DNA from: Sweltsa coloradensis
Lineage: Eukaryota > Arthropoda > Insecta > Plecoptera > Chloroperlidae
Reading direction: 5' to 3'
Assembly (NCBI GenBank): GCA_024449915.1
Contig: JAMZAV010001711.1
Span: forward strand, 62,001 to 126,000
Length of the DNA: 64,000 nucleotides
A program made the position numbers and the translations under genes. This document shows positions 30,501 to 41,954 of this stretch, one piece after another. The number at the start of each line of letters is the position of its first letter. Within the stretch, counting starts at the first letter, position 1. The notes beneath the pieces were generated by a model. The model made no database searches, had not been told where the DNA came from, and saw only the letters and a list, made by a program, of their open reading frames with translations.

Positions 30501-31189
30501 TGAGGGGGAAAAGGTATAGAAAAATTACCACACCATCTAATTTTCCAGTATCTTTGCGCAAGGGGTAGCATAAAGTATAGAGGCTAATGCCCCAAAAATT
30601 TCCTAAGAAAACTCTAAAAACCCAACATATAAAATCCCAACTGATGGGGCCTACCAGCCATGTTAAGACATCCCAGGGTTTAAAGAACCAAAGCTAAGGA
30701 AACGATTAAAACTTTGTTTGGGATCAGAAATCACTAAAGATCATTAAAAAGATCAGCAAAGCACAACAGGAGCAGGGAAAACTTTTTAAAAGATTACTTT
30801 CCCGACTCATCTAAAATTCCGAAAAAAAATTAGGTAAATTTATTGCCACAAAAAGTCAACAGAAATGTTGATGTTCAAGTTTCAGAAAATTTACCTAAAT
30901 CACCACACATTAAAAAACCAAACCTTTTGAATTTAGGGGGGTACAAATATTAAAAAAATTATTAAAGTTTCCCCAACCAAAAAAAAGCCCTCCACGTCGT
31001 CACAAACTGATGACTTTGGGAGGATCGTTATGAATAAATCCTTTGATATTTTAAAAACCCAAAAAGTAAAATTTAAAAAAAATAACAGCTGTTTTTTAAG
31101 ATACATCAACATCTTAAACTTAAAGGGCTCACTAATACTGGAAATTTTAGAGGTTCTATGCAAATCTAAAACTAGCTACTCTTACAAAA

Positions 31190-31660
31190 CACAACCCTCG
31201 ATCTTAAAATTACAAGAAACTTTTTTAAAAACCAAATGATAACCCTACGGGTTAAAGGGGTTTTACAAAACCGTAACGATTTTACAGGAGGGGAACGTGC
31301 ACAGGGAGGGGTTGCCCTTCTTGTGCATGCTCCCGTGTTGCCACTCAATTCCCCTTTACAAATGCCTTTAGGGCCCCGCCCTTACAGTTTAATTCCCAAA
31401 ATTTTTAAACCTATTTTGCTGTATTTTCATTCCCACCATTAAACTTAGCAACGCGATCTGGAGGGATTTTCGGGTCAACTACATGGACCCCTAAACTTGG
31501 GTGGGGTTTTAAAAGCCACATACGACTGGGGGTCACGTTTCTGTCAAAGGGGGTTTTTTTGTAGCGATTTTTTTACAACCAAGATGTTTCATTGTTGAAC
31601 AGGGGCCAAAGAACCCCTTTTCCTCACACTCTGGCCTTTTTCGGCCCTAGATTTAGTCAT
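31190..31660 (+). pseudogene. LINE-A ORF2 endonuclease domain
   Basis: LQETFLKTK (with the conserved QE motif), RNDFTGGERAQGGVALLVHA and, in another frame, GPLNLGGDFKSH match the APE-type endonuclease of non-LTR elements, which nicks the target. Frames shift at least twice. Confidence 0.75.
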
Positions 31661-32469
31661 GGACACCATTGCTATCGCTTTATCTCAGCAAAAAGTGCTT
31701 GCTGATTTCAGGAAGTGTCATTTTTTCCCAAATTTAAGTGTGTATTAAAATACAAAAGGCCCCCACAAACCAGGTCAGGGAGGAGACTTTCTCAAAGCCG
31801 ATTGGGGAAAGTTTTCCCGGAACTTGTGAAGTCCTTTGTCCCAAGGTGGACTTTACTAGTTCTCGTGACCCCAACGGCTTGTCAAAATGGTAAGTAAATG
31901 CTTTTCTTGATGAGCAAGCCGTTATACCACTGACTATGGGGAAAAAACGTCGTCGTGTCTCCCCGGTGGAAAAAAGATTGCGCTTTGGCCATCAAGGGAA
32001 AGAAAGCAGCTTTTAAAAAAAATTTAAAAAACATTTTCCCACTTTGAAAAATTTAATCAATTTCAAACACGAGAGAGCGAAAATAGGGGCAATTATCAAA
32101 AATGTAAAGGGGAGTCATGGCAAAAGTAGTATCTTCTAAAATTACCGCACCTCTTCCCGATGGTGTGGAAAAAAGGGTTAAATCAATTAGTGACCAGGGA
32201 ACACCATACCCGCTATCAAGGATCGGGGAAATTTAAATTTCTACTCTAGCAGATGTGCTTTTAGTACTGGGTTCACATTTTGCATCGGTAAGCGCATCAC
32301 GATATGATGTAGACTTTCTAGCCCCCAACAAATTGACAGAAGCTCGAAAACTTAATTTCTCATCTGAAACGATGAGCCATACACAAACGTTCTCTTTGTG
32401 GGGATTCGTATGGGGTTAAGCTATTCGTCGCCACTGTGGGAGAAAACAAAATGCACAACGAATGTTTTT

Positions 32470-33350
32470 CCCGACTGATCCTGTAATTGGAAGTTATTAT
32501 TTTTTTTTTAATATTATGGTTTCTGACATATTTCCCGAGATTGGCGTATGCCATCTTAATTCCACTCCTTAAACCCCAAAAGACAAGTCGTGCCCAAATT
32601 CATATCGCCCTATTTCCTCCAATTGCTTTTGCAATTGTTCGAAAAGAAAGATCAACAAAAACTAAAGTGATCGGGGAAACACGCGGGTTTTCTGGCAACG
32701 TCCAAAGTGGATTTGCAAAATCGCTGCCCCATCGACCCTTGGGTTTGTCTGAGACCTTTATTCAAGAAGGGGTTTTTGCAAAACAGCATGTTTTTGGGGT
32801 TTTTTTTGACATTTTAAAAAGCCTACGACACAACATGGAGTTAATTTCTTCAACAGATTTTACGAGTGGGTTTTCGAGGGCACATGCCAAAATTTTTGAA
32901 AACTTTTTAAAAATAGACTTTCAAGTGCGTGTTAAAATGTTTTTTTTAGCTCGTTCTCCTGGAACAGGTGTACCACAGGGCTCAGTCTTTTCGGTGTCAC
33001 TATTTGCTATTGGCATAAAATGTTTGGGGGTTGTATTCCCAAAAAGCCTAATGTCGTGCCTATTTTAGATGACCTGGGAATCTTCTACAATCGGTAAATT
33101 TATCAACAGCTCAAAGACACGTGCAAATTGGATTGAACAAAATAAGTAAAGGGCTAGAAAAACGGGGGGGCACGATTCTCTCCCAAAAAACTCGTGCATT
33201 CACTTTTGTCTCTTTAAAGGGGGTTTAAAAATGACCCACAACTCTGGTTTAACAATATAGAAATTCAATTCAAATCAAAAGTCCGTCTTTTTCGGCAGGG
33301 GGTTTGACAAAAAGCTAAAATTTGGAAAAACCATGTTGTTGAGTTTTGCA
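32470..33350 (+). pseudogene. LINE-A ORF2 reverse transcriptase
   Basis: RT motifs in order: LIPLLKPQK, a QSGFAKSLPHRP-like QSGFR motif, FFDILKSLRHNM (in place of the usual D..KAYD.W), GTGVPQGSVFSVSLFAI, and a FVDDLG-like active site near 33058-33080 (CCTATTTTAGATGACCTGGG) after a frameshift. Priming and copying of element RNA would be its role. It is inactive as written. Confidence 0.8.
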
Positions 33351-33879
33351 AAAGATCATGTTGAAAAAACAAACCCTTTTAAAAATTTAAGAAAAAAAAT
33401 CGTGGGGTGCAGTGGACTTGCATGTTGAGAATTTTTCGGATCTCTAGTTTGCTCCAGATGGACTATGGATGTTTTGTATACTCTTCAGCAAGAAAAACAA
33501 AACCCCAACTTCTAGACACTGTTTCCCCCATTGTGGTCTTCGCTTGCTCTTGGTGCATTTTTGAAAAACCCCCAGTCAGTTTGTATGCCCCAGTCAGGTG
33601 TGTCCTCCTTGGCAAACGGGGAAACCCCTTATGGGTATACGTAAAAAAAATTAATCAAAGCCCAAACCCTCCATCAAAAAAACCCTGATGTTTTTCAATG
33701 GAAATATTCAGACACTTTTATAACAAACCCATGGGAACCCCTTCCCAAATGGTAAAATGTAAAATTTTTTTTTAATCTTTTGAAAATTTTAAACTGCCAA
33801 CTTTTTTTTTTGTTTTTACACTAACCCCCCCCCTGGGCTCACCAGAGCCAATTATTCTATTCGGCTTTTTCGTTTTGAT

Positions 33880-34640
33880 AAAAAATCTACTTGCGATAGT
33901 GTATTCAAATTACATTAGAAATATTTGCCATGAAAACAAGGGGTTTCTTTGTATTTACAGATGGCTTTCCAAAAAAGAGAACAAGGGTTGGGAAATCCTT
34001 TTATTTCTCCACCTTAACTGACGTTTCAGGCTAAACGAAGTGTGTTCAGTTTTTACTGCAGATTATTTGCCATCCGTGAACTCTTAAATAAATCTCGCTG
34101 TCGTTGTGGAAATACCTTTTGTGTTCGATAGCTTAATTCATTCAAACTATAAAAATCATTATTCTAGTCCATTTGTACAAACATCCCCCTTCTATTTGAA
34201 AAAAATACCTCTAAGGGGTATATAATAGAGTTTTTCTGATACCTGGACACGGGCATAGAGGGAAATGAACACGCTGATCGTTTTGCTAAGGAGCTTCCCA
34301 CGTCGCGCGTTTTTTTCAAATTTGTTCCCGTTCCAGATGTCGAGTGGATCAAGCAAAATTTTTGGGTTTTTCGAAAATCTGGGGTGTGTTCAAAATAACA
34401 AATTGCGTAGTGGTGATGCCCAATTTACTAAAAAATTCGTCCCCCTCGTCCCCGACTCTCACGTAAGAAGATGGTATTTCTAGAATTCGTATAGGCCATA
34501 CACGCCCAAAACACGGATATCTCTTAACAAGAAAAGGTTTTCCCATATGTAAAATGTATGTACCTTTCCGTGCATCATATGCTAGCAGAATGTGCCAAAA
34601 ATTTATGCCTTGGGCCCCCAATTTTTATCTCTCCCATCAT
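33880..34640 (+). pseudogene. LINE-A ORF2 RNase H and CCHC end
   Basis: Same region as L2 16341-17160 but with many single-base gaps: FTDG near 33957, GIEGNEHADR near 34253-34282, and the CCHC end near 34550-34610. Base-by-base comparison with L2 shows mostly indels in runs rather than substitutions. Confidence 0.8.
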
Positions 34641-34944
34641 TAAACTTCTATCAAGGGTAACGGTGACAAACTTCTAAATTTTCCCCATCCAGTAATCTAT
34701 TTAACAAAAAATTTAATTCACATTTACACATTTCTTTCTTTTCTTTTTTTTCATTTAATACATAACTTTTATTTTGCTATTACTTTCTTATCACTTTATT
34801 TTTTATTTATCCTTAAAAAACAATCTAATCATCAAAAAATACCTGCATTAACTCTTCTCATTTACTTTCATTCACGGCGGCGCAAAATGACCTAACCGGT
34901 TGAAGCCGCTAGTTTCTCACGTCGTGCTAAGAAATCAAAAGGGG

Positions 34945-36060
34945 ACTTCTATGTTGTGATCTGTTGCGGCTGCTCAACTGTTGAAAAACCAACATATTTA
35001 CACAGAGTCTCTTCTTTGCTCAACAAGCTTTTTCCCTCCTCCAACTTTAAGAAATTCTTGAATGATTCCAGAAAATGCAAGAACACAAAGGATGCTCTCT
35101 CTAGACTGTAATGAAAAATAAATAAAAAGGTTTTTGGGAACCGAAGTCTATCAATTTCAAGTAAAAAAGTGGCAAAAACTTCTTTCTCCCCTTTTTTACT
35201 CAAAACATAAAGATATTCTTCTGTCTCACATGACAAAAAGAAGTGTATTGTCTTCTATTGCTCGGTATTTGATCCTCTTGGTCTAGTCAGTCCCATTGAA
35301 AATTAGTTACAAAATATTCATGCAAAACCCTGTGGCAAGAAGGAATAGGATGGGATGACCCATTTGCAGCAAACCTGCAAGCAGATTGGCAACACCTTTG
35401 TGAGCAAATTCCATTGCTAAGGGGACATCAATATCCCACGCAAAAGTACTCAGAGTGTGATGTTCCCACAAATGCCTCAGTGACATTACACATTGCAATA
35501 CGGGTGGTATACCCCACTTTTTGTCCATGACGCCCGTGGACGTACAAATCCATGGCTTTTGCGACAGCAGTGAACGGGCTTATGGTGCATGCCTCTATGT
35601 ACGGGCTACATATGCCACAGGTGAAACTGCATCTAGCCTGTTGTTTTTCAAAGTCCAAGGTAGCACCTGTTAAAGAGAACAACTCTACCTAGGTTGGAGT
35701 TGTGTGGGGCTCTCCTTCTAGCTCATTTATGTGACAAGGCAATCCCTCACTAAAAACTACTTGTTTGTGAAACCATCCTGTGGACAGACTCTACATTGGT
35801 ATTTGCACTGGCTTTCAGGCAGTTCATCAAGATGGAAAACGTTTTTGTAGGCAACCGTGTTGCTACCATCCAAGAAAATCACAGCTAGTGCACACTGGAA
35901 ACATGTGCCATCTGCAGTAATCCAGCTGATCTCGTGTCCAGAGGTGTCGACGCCACTACCCTGAAGTCATGTGAACTTTGGTGGCACGGACCTGAATGGC
36001 TAATTCAAGAACCATCTTTGTGGCCCCAGCTAGATATCAACCTTGTGCCGTCTCCTGACA
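34945..36060 (+). pseudogene. BEL/Pao RT end and RNase H
   Basis: DFYV followed by a one-base gap and DLLRL at 34945-34975 is the RT active-site block (YVDD type). SSIARYFDPLGLVSP (about 35255-35300), LWQEGIGWDDPFAANLQADW, an RNase H segment IHGFCDSSERAYGACLYVRA (about 35548-35610), [15 protein letters not shown] and [11 protein letters not shown] follow, all hallmarks of BEL/Pao pol. Confidence 0.85.
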
Positions 36061-36599
36061 TTTGCAGAAAGCCAGAAAAGTTTTTTTTGCGACAAAAACA
36101 GTGAAAGGGGAAACCTGGAAACAAAAAGGGTTACTCTAAGCTAAACCCAACGGGTTTTAGGGGTTACTGCCTTTTGGCAGAAGTTTCATAAAAAAATCCC
36201 AAGATTATCAAGGGAAAAACGGAAAACTTTCGCGCTAAACACCCAAAAGAGAGGGAAGAAAGCCTTCAAAACATGTGTAAAATTTGTACAATCAAATTTC
36301 AACAAAAAGGGAAACTGGGAAAAGTCAATCCAACAATCAAACCATTTCGCCAAAGAGAAAAAGTAAAAAATTTTTTGACCCATTCATGATCAGCATGGGC
36401 TCCCACGAGTTGGCAGTCAAACTAAAAAAGCCCCAAACCCCCCTTTAAATGCAATTCCCCAAAATTGTTTCTTACCAGCAGATCATCATCTCACCAACCT
36501 GATCCCGAAAACGAAAAACATCAAGTTACTATACTACCTGCTGGACCACAAAGCTGATCTCTTTAATCCGCCAGAGATTTTGGATCCCATCGATCAAAA

Positions 36600-37640
36600 A
36601 AACTGGTGAGAAAGATGATTCATCAGTGCACCAGGTGCTTCCGACTTAAGGCACAAGCTTCTCAGCAGTTAATGGGTGAACTACCAGCACAGAGAACCCA
36701 ACCCACTCGACCGTTTCGCAATGTTGGTGTTGATTATGCTGGACCTGTCACCTTAAGTTTGGAACACCTCGCAGCAAGAAAAACAACAAAGGGAATATAG
36801 CCGGGGTTTGTATGCCCTAGCGACCAAGGCTGTTCACTTGGAAGTTGTTACAAACCTAACAACAGATGCGTTCATAGCGGCTCTAAGGCGATTCATTGCT
36901 CGGCAGAGGCAAACCCTTCGAATCCCAATCTGATAACGGAACCAATTTTAAAGGTGCTGCCCACCAACTCCATGGATTACACCAACTACTTCACTAAGAA
37001 AACATAATCGTCAGGTGCAAGACATCTTCTCTCAAGACAATTGTAATTGGGTATTTTTTCCCCCCCATGCACCGCACTTTGGTGGCCTATGGGAGGCAGC
37101 AGTCAAATCCATGAAGTATCATTTAAAAAGGGTTAAAGGAGACAAGTCATGACTTACAAAGAGATTGCTACCTTGCTAACTCAGGTCGAGGCCTGTATGA
37201 ACTCCCGTCCACTTTGTACATTATCTAACGATTTCCCCATGATTTAAATTACCTCACCCCTGGACATTTCCTAAAATTTGGGGAACCTTTGACACAAATC
37301 CCCTCCGTTGACCTTTGTGATACAAGTATTAATAGGCTGACCAGGTGGCAGTAGGTGCAGCAACAGCTGCAGCAGTTCTGGAGACGATGGTGCCAAGACT
37401 ATCTACAAGAGATTGCAGCAGCGTCGGCGCTGGCGCGACACACTGCCGAACGTACAACCTGGTGCAGTGGGGCTCCTGAAGGAACACAACGTTCCTCCAT
37501 TGCAGTGGGCGACTAGGAGTTATTGCAGACACTCACAAAGGACGTGACGACATCGTGCGGGTAGTGTCCCGGTTAAAACCTCTCATGGAATCTTCAAACG
37601 GCCCCATAACTAAAGTGTGCCTACTACCCCCCTGTTGAAT
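36600..37640 (+). pseudogene. BEL/Pao integrase
   Basis: The zinc-binding end CTRCFRLKAQ, then RPFRNVGVDYAGPV, TKAVHLEVVTNLTTDAFIAA with the first Asp of the core in VDYAGP, a DNGTNFKGA block (second Asp), and FFPPHAPHFGGLWEAAVKSM with the catalytic Glu. LTPGHFLKFGEP and LQWATR with DDIVRVVSRLKP close the C-terminus. Integration of cDNA would be its role. Several frameshifts and stops. Confidence 0.85.
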
Positions 37641-37769
37641 CAGTGTTGAAAGCCAGCCATGCAAATCAAGGGAAAACGCAGGTAACGGAATGGTGACGAT
37701 ACGGCAATCATGAAAACACGCGAACCGGCACACGACAGTGAACTGGCGTTAGTGGTAACAAACCAGCAC

Positions 37770-38065
37770 CGATTAGTTACAAAACACATTTTTGTGTGTT
37801 TGCTGGGAAGTTTCTCATTCAAAGTAATTTTTAACAAAATTTAATTCACATCATATACATTCCTTTAATTTATTTATTTCCATTGAAATACATAACTTTT
37901 GTTTTGCTATTACTATCATTATCATCATCATTTTGATCTTCATAATATACACTTAGAAAACAATACTAATCATCAAACACAACATTGACTTATCATATCA
38001 ACTTTAAATATCACTGTCAGCGCAATATGACCTAACCGGTTGAAGTGCCCTAGTTTCTCAAGTAA
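37770..38065 (+). repeat. LINE-A 3' UTR and tail
   Basis: CATTCAAAGTAATTTTTAAC, CACTTAGAAAACAATACT and the core TCAGCGCAATATGACCTAAC with CCGGTTGAAGTGCCCTAG and TTTCTCAAG. Confidence 0.8.
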
Positions 38066-38079
38066 GTTTAGTCGTTATG

Positions 38080-38155
38080 TCGGATGTCTTCCCTATATAT
38101 CCTCCATGCTTAAGTGGCGCGTTCTTAACTTTTGATGCACCCAAATAAACTCTTA
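38080..38155 (+). repeat. SINE-A tail remnant
   Basis: ATCCTCCATGCTTAAGTGGC, TTGATGCACCCAAATAAAC. Confidence 0.55.
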
Positions 38156-38486
38156 AATCCACAATTACAAAAAAGTGCAGGTGTTTGTGGGTCTACCGTG
38201 TATTGTTTAGAATTTATTAGTCTTCTCAATTCTGCTGGTATAATTATGTTGTCTGAATTTAATTGATAAACCTACCCTGTGTCTGGCTGGTTCTGGTAAT
38301 AAATTAAATGTACTAAATGTTATGCCTAGCGCAAGCAATTTGATCTTCCAAATCACATGGAGAAGAATCATAATAATTTCGATAACGTCGAGAAAGTTTT
38401 TAAAAATTATCATTCAAAATATAATATGTTTAACCAAAATTGAACATCAAACACATTTAATTTTTCTTATTCAGCTGTAAATAACA
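38156..38486 (+). repeat. LINE-A fragments and SINE-A hairpin scrap
   Basis: TGTCTGGCTGGTTCTGG is a hairpin remnant; CTAGCGCAAGCAATTTGATC and TCGATAACGTCGAGAAAGTT match the LINE-A region just before its 3' UTR. Confidence 0.55.
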
Positions 38487-38993
38487 CCCTCCAAAATACA
38501 AAAATTGAAAAAAAAAAAAAAACGGCAGCCAAGCACTCCTTCAAAAATCTTCGGCTGTAAATGCTGTGAGATATAGAAGTTGAGCCAAGCATTTCATTCT
38601 TTCTCCCTAGTTTCACATTGAAAAGAAGTAAGATCATTTCGCCTGTTGACGAGCGCCAAGCCAACCCTTTTCGTGGTAAAAAAAGGAAAAATTTTAAACT
38701 CAAAATCATAAAAAAATTACTTGGCTATTGATTTTGGTACGAGGACTCTAAAAAGTCAATGGCCAGGTAATTTTTTTTCATGGTATTGAGTTTAAAATGT
38801 TACCTTTTTTTACCACGAAAAGGGTTGGCGTGGCGCTCGTCAACAGGCGAAATGATCTTTCTTCTTTTCAATGTGAAACTAGGGAGAAAGAATGAAATGC
38901 TTGGCTAAACTTCTATATCTCACAGCATTCATAGCCGAAGACTTTGGAAGGAGAGCTTGGCTGCCGTTTTTTACAATTTTTGTATTTTGGGGG
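38487..38993. repeat. Long palindrome, ~245-bp arms, 14-bp spacer
   Basis: Left arm 38487-38735 and right arm 38750-38993 are reverse complements apart from scattered changes. The ends are CCCTCCAAAATACAAAAATT and its partner ending TTTTTGTATTTTGGGGG. The centre is GGTACGAGGACTCT. The near-absence of a spacer would make it extrude readily as a cruciform. It is likely a foldback transposon. Confidence 0.9.
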
Positions 38994-39317
38994 GATATCA
39001 CATCTTTTTTGTTGTTTGTTTCATATCAAGGCTTGAATATGTGAAATACGTGTAAAGGTGGATACAGTGCCTTTAAAACAGATTGTCTAGAAACAAAAGC
39101 TAACATCTTTTTTTGTTTACAATATGTAGGCCTAGTTGACAATATTCAATGTCTTTCTTAAATTTAATATGGCTAATGTCGTACTGGGTTTTTGTGTGCA
39201 TGATTTATTGCCGGACCGGACCGGACTATAACACATTGACGCATAATTTTAATCAGCAATTAAAATATTAAAAATTGTAATAAATACGACCTAACGTTTT
39301 TCCCAAAGTAAAGAGTA
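38994..39317. other. Unassigned sequence before the satellite
   Basis: AT-rich with ATGTAGGCCTAGTTGAC. No family recognised. Confidence 0.3.
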
Positions 39318-41125
39318 GTAGGGAAACAGTGGGGTTAAATATCGCTTGTCTCCTGGCTGATTATTATGTTTCATATTATTTATGTACCATCATGCCAAAT
39401 TTCATGCTGATAACTCATTCGGAACCTTTATGGTGAATGCTGGAAATCAAAGTAAAAATAATATAAACTATTAGGGATGGGGGTTGAAAAAGTGTTGTTT
39501 AGGAAATGGGAATAGGCTTATTGGGTTAAAACACATTAAAACATAATTTACTAATTTGAATAAAAATACAAATTTGGGTAAGAGCTATGAATTATTCCAA
39601 TTTTAGAGGATGATTTAGGGGATGTTGGGGGTGGAATATCGCTTGCATCGCGACGAATTAATTTTCATATTAGTATGTAACATCATGCCAAATTCCATGC
39701 TGATAACTCATTAGGTGCCTCCATGGTGAATGCTGGAAATCAAGGTAAAAATAATATAAACTATAAGGGATGGGGGTTGAAAAATGTGATTTAGGAAATA
39801 AGAATAGGGCGATTGGGTTAAAACACATTAAAACATAATTTTAATAACCACCTAATTTGAATATAACATCAATTTTAGATTAGAGCTATGAATTATTCCA
39901 ATTAAAGGGGGTGTTGAGGGTGAATATCGCTTGCCTCTGGGCGGATTATATTCATATTATTATGTACCATAATGACAAAATTTCATGATTATAACTCATT
40001 AGGTGCCTTCGTGGTGAATGATGGAAATCAAGATAAAAATAATATAAACTATTGGGGATGGGTGTTGACAAAATGTGGTTTATATAATGAAAATATGCCG
40101 ATTGGGTTAAAACACATTAAAACATAATTTTAATAACTAATTTAAATAAAAATTCAATTTTAGTTAGAGCTATGAATTATTCCAATTTAAGGGGATTATT
40201 TGGGGGTTGTTGGGAGTGGAATATCGATTGCCTCTCGGTGAATGATTTTTCATATAAGTATGTAGCATCATGTCAAATTTCATTCTGATAACTCATAAGG
40301 TGCCTTCATGGTGAATGCTGGAAATCAAGGTAAAAATAATATATAAACTGTTAGGGATGGGGGTTGAAAAAATGTGATAAAGGAAATGAGAATAGTCCAA
40401 TGGGTTAAAGCACATTAAAACAAAATTTAATAACTTAAATAAAAATTCAATTTTGGTTTAGAGTTATCAATTATTGCAATTTTAGGGGATGATTTAGGGG
40501 TGTGTTGGGGGTGGAATATCGTTTGGGCCTCTCGGCGAATGATTTTTCATTTTAGTATGTACCATCATGCCAAATTTCTGCTGATAACTCATTTAGGTGC
40601 CTTCATGGTGAATTCTGGAAATCAAGGTTAAAAAAATATAAACTATAAGGGATGGGGTTTGAAAAATGTGGTTTAGAAAATGAGAATAGGCCGATTGGGT
40701 TAAAACACATTAAACATAATTGTAATAACTAATTTGAAAAAAACATCAATTTTAGATTAGAGCTATGAATTATTTCCAGTTTTAGGGGGTGTTGGGGGTG
40801 GAATATCGCTTAATTGCCTCTCGGCGGATTATTTTTCATATTATTATGTACCATCATGTCAAATTTCATAATGATAACTCATTAGGTGCCTTCGTGGTGA
40901 ATGCTGGAAATAAAGGTAAAAATAATATAAACTATTAGGGATGGGGTTGACAAAATGTGGTTATATAATGAGAATAGACCGATTGGGTTAAAACACATAA
41001 GAACATAATTTTTAATAACTAATTTGACTAAAAATTCAATTTTGTGTTAGAGCTATGAATTATTTTAATTTTAGGGGATGATTTAGGGGGTGTTGGGGTG
41101 GAATATTGCTTTTTCTCTCGGCGGA
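39318..41125 (+). repeat. ~290-bp satellite, about six units
   Basis: TGGAAATCAA-type words recur at 39441, 39734, 40022, 40319, 40616 and 40905, spacing 288-297 bp. Units share GGGTTAAAACACATTAAAAC, GGTGGAATATCGCTTG and ATGTACCATCATGCC. Units differ by small indels and a few percent substitutions. No open frame is conserved. Confidence 0.95.
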
Positions 41126-41501
41126 AGTTTTGGAGTCTGAGGTACATCTAAGAGTGGTTCAAGTTTTCATAGTTCTAAGATGTACCGTTTTCTCTGTAGG
41201 TTCTTATTCCTCTCTGGCAGAATCCACCCCCCCCCCCCCAACCAGCCAGCCGAACGATTATCGTCGATATTTACGCACTTTTTAACTCAGAACGGGTTAT
41301 CAGATCGGCTGATTTTTTTTTGGTATGTCATGGACCACATATCAGGTCATATACCGACTTTCACGATTGTAAATCTTTCGGGACGGCGTGTGCAGATAGC
41401 TGAAAACCCCCCAACTCGGGTAGCTGTAAACAGGGTCGAGTTATCATCGCCTTCTAGCAGTCGCGTGCGCTTGGCTGCGGGCGAACGACCGTCGCCCTAG
41501 A
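41126..41501 (+). repeat. Dispersed repeat U6, copy 1
   Basis: It shares CATAGTTCTAAGATGTACCG, TTTTGGTATGTCATGGACCA and GGCGTGTGCAGATAGCTGAA with 42478-42852. A 13-C run lies near 41228. Confidence 0.85.
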
Positions 41502-41532
41502 TTATTTACTACAATTCAGAAATTTAAAAGTC

Positions 41533-41605
41533 CGCCCCAACCCGGAATCGAACCACGGATCTCCCGCATTCCAGACAGGCGTCTTAACCACTAGACCATC
41601 AGGAC
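41533..41605 (-). tRNA. tRNA-like gene, anticodon GGA
   Basis: The 73-nt - strand sequence folds as a cloverleaf. Acceptor GTCCTGA/TTGGGGC pairs at all seven positions with G-U wobbles; the D stem GTCT/AGAC pairs; anticodon stem CCTGT/GCGGG pairs around loop CTGGAAT (anticodon GGA, Ser codon); the T arm has one mismatch. The A box TGGTCTAGTGGTTA and B box GGTTCGATTCC are intact. The body resembles tRNA-Glu and has a short variable loop, unusual for Ser. It is duplicated next door, so a tRNA-derived repeat is as likely as a gene. Confidence 0.55.
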
Positions 41606-41829
41606 GGGTACATTTTAACCTCTTAATTGTAGTTGCATTATACATCTGAATGGATGGAACAGTACTGCAACGAAAAACTGTTGCCTTTGAACTGACCATC
41701 AAACATTAATTATAATGTCATTACCTTACGCAGGTATGAGCGAGGGTTTATTTCTCAATTTTGGTTAATCGGGAAACACTCCGTAGGTGTAATTTTTATT
41801 ATTACTACAATTCAGAAATTAAAAAAGTC

Positions 41830-41901
41830 CGCCCCAACCGGGAACGAACCACGGATCTCCCGCATTCCAGACAGGCGTCTTAACCACTAGACCATCAGGA
41901 C
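41830..41901 (-). pseudogene. tRNA-like copy 2, damaged T loop
   Basis: Copy of 41533-41605 lacking one base in the T loop (GGTTCGTTCCC), which breaks the B box. Anticodon arm and acceptor are otherwise the same. Confidence 0.6.
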
Positions 41902-41954
41902 GGGTACAATTTAATGTATAATGCAACTACAATTAAGAGGTTAAAATGTACCCC

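Larger units (their letters stand above)
29690..34925 (+). mobile_element. LINE-A copy L3, near full length, degenerate
   Basis: Gag-like ORF1, endonuclease, RT, RNase H, C-terminal CCHC, 3' UTR and terminal core occur in the normal order on one strand over about 5.2 kb. The end is GGCGGCGCAAAATGACCTAA, CCGGTTGAAGCCGCTAG and TTTCTCACGTCG. The layout fits the I superfamily (I/Nimb-like). Single-base gaps and stretched homopolymers break every domain. It is the only copy here with gag, endonuclease and RT, so it stands for the autonomous partner of SINE-A. Confidence 0.85.
34930..37650 (+). mobile_element. BEL/Pao retrotransposon, 5'-truncated, no LTRs seen
   Basis: RT end, RNase H and integrase of a BEL/Pao pol occur on the + strand in the standard order. 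Gag, protease and most of RT are missing, and no LTR pair is visible. It begins five bases after the LINE-A copy ends, and LINE-A 3' UTR resumes at about 37770. Frameshifts and stops are frequent. Confidence 0.85.
41503..41952. repeat. tRNA-bearing repeat pair with inverted flank
   Basis: 41503-41612 and 41802-41908 are direct copies (TACTACAATTCAGAAATT plus the tRNA-like body). GTACATTTTAACCTCTTAAT at 41608 recurs inverted at about 41932-41951, so the outer flanks form an inverted repeat. Confidence 0.8.
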
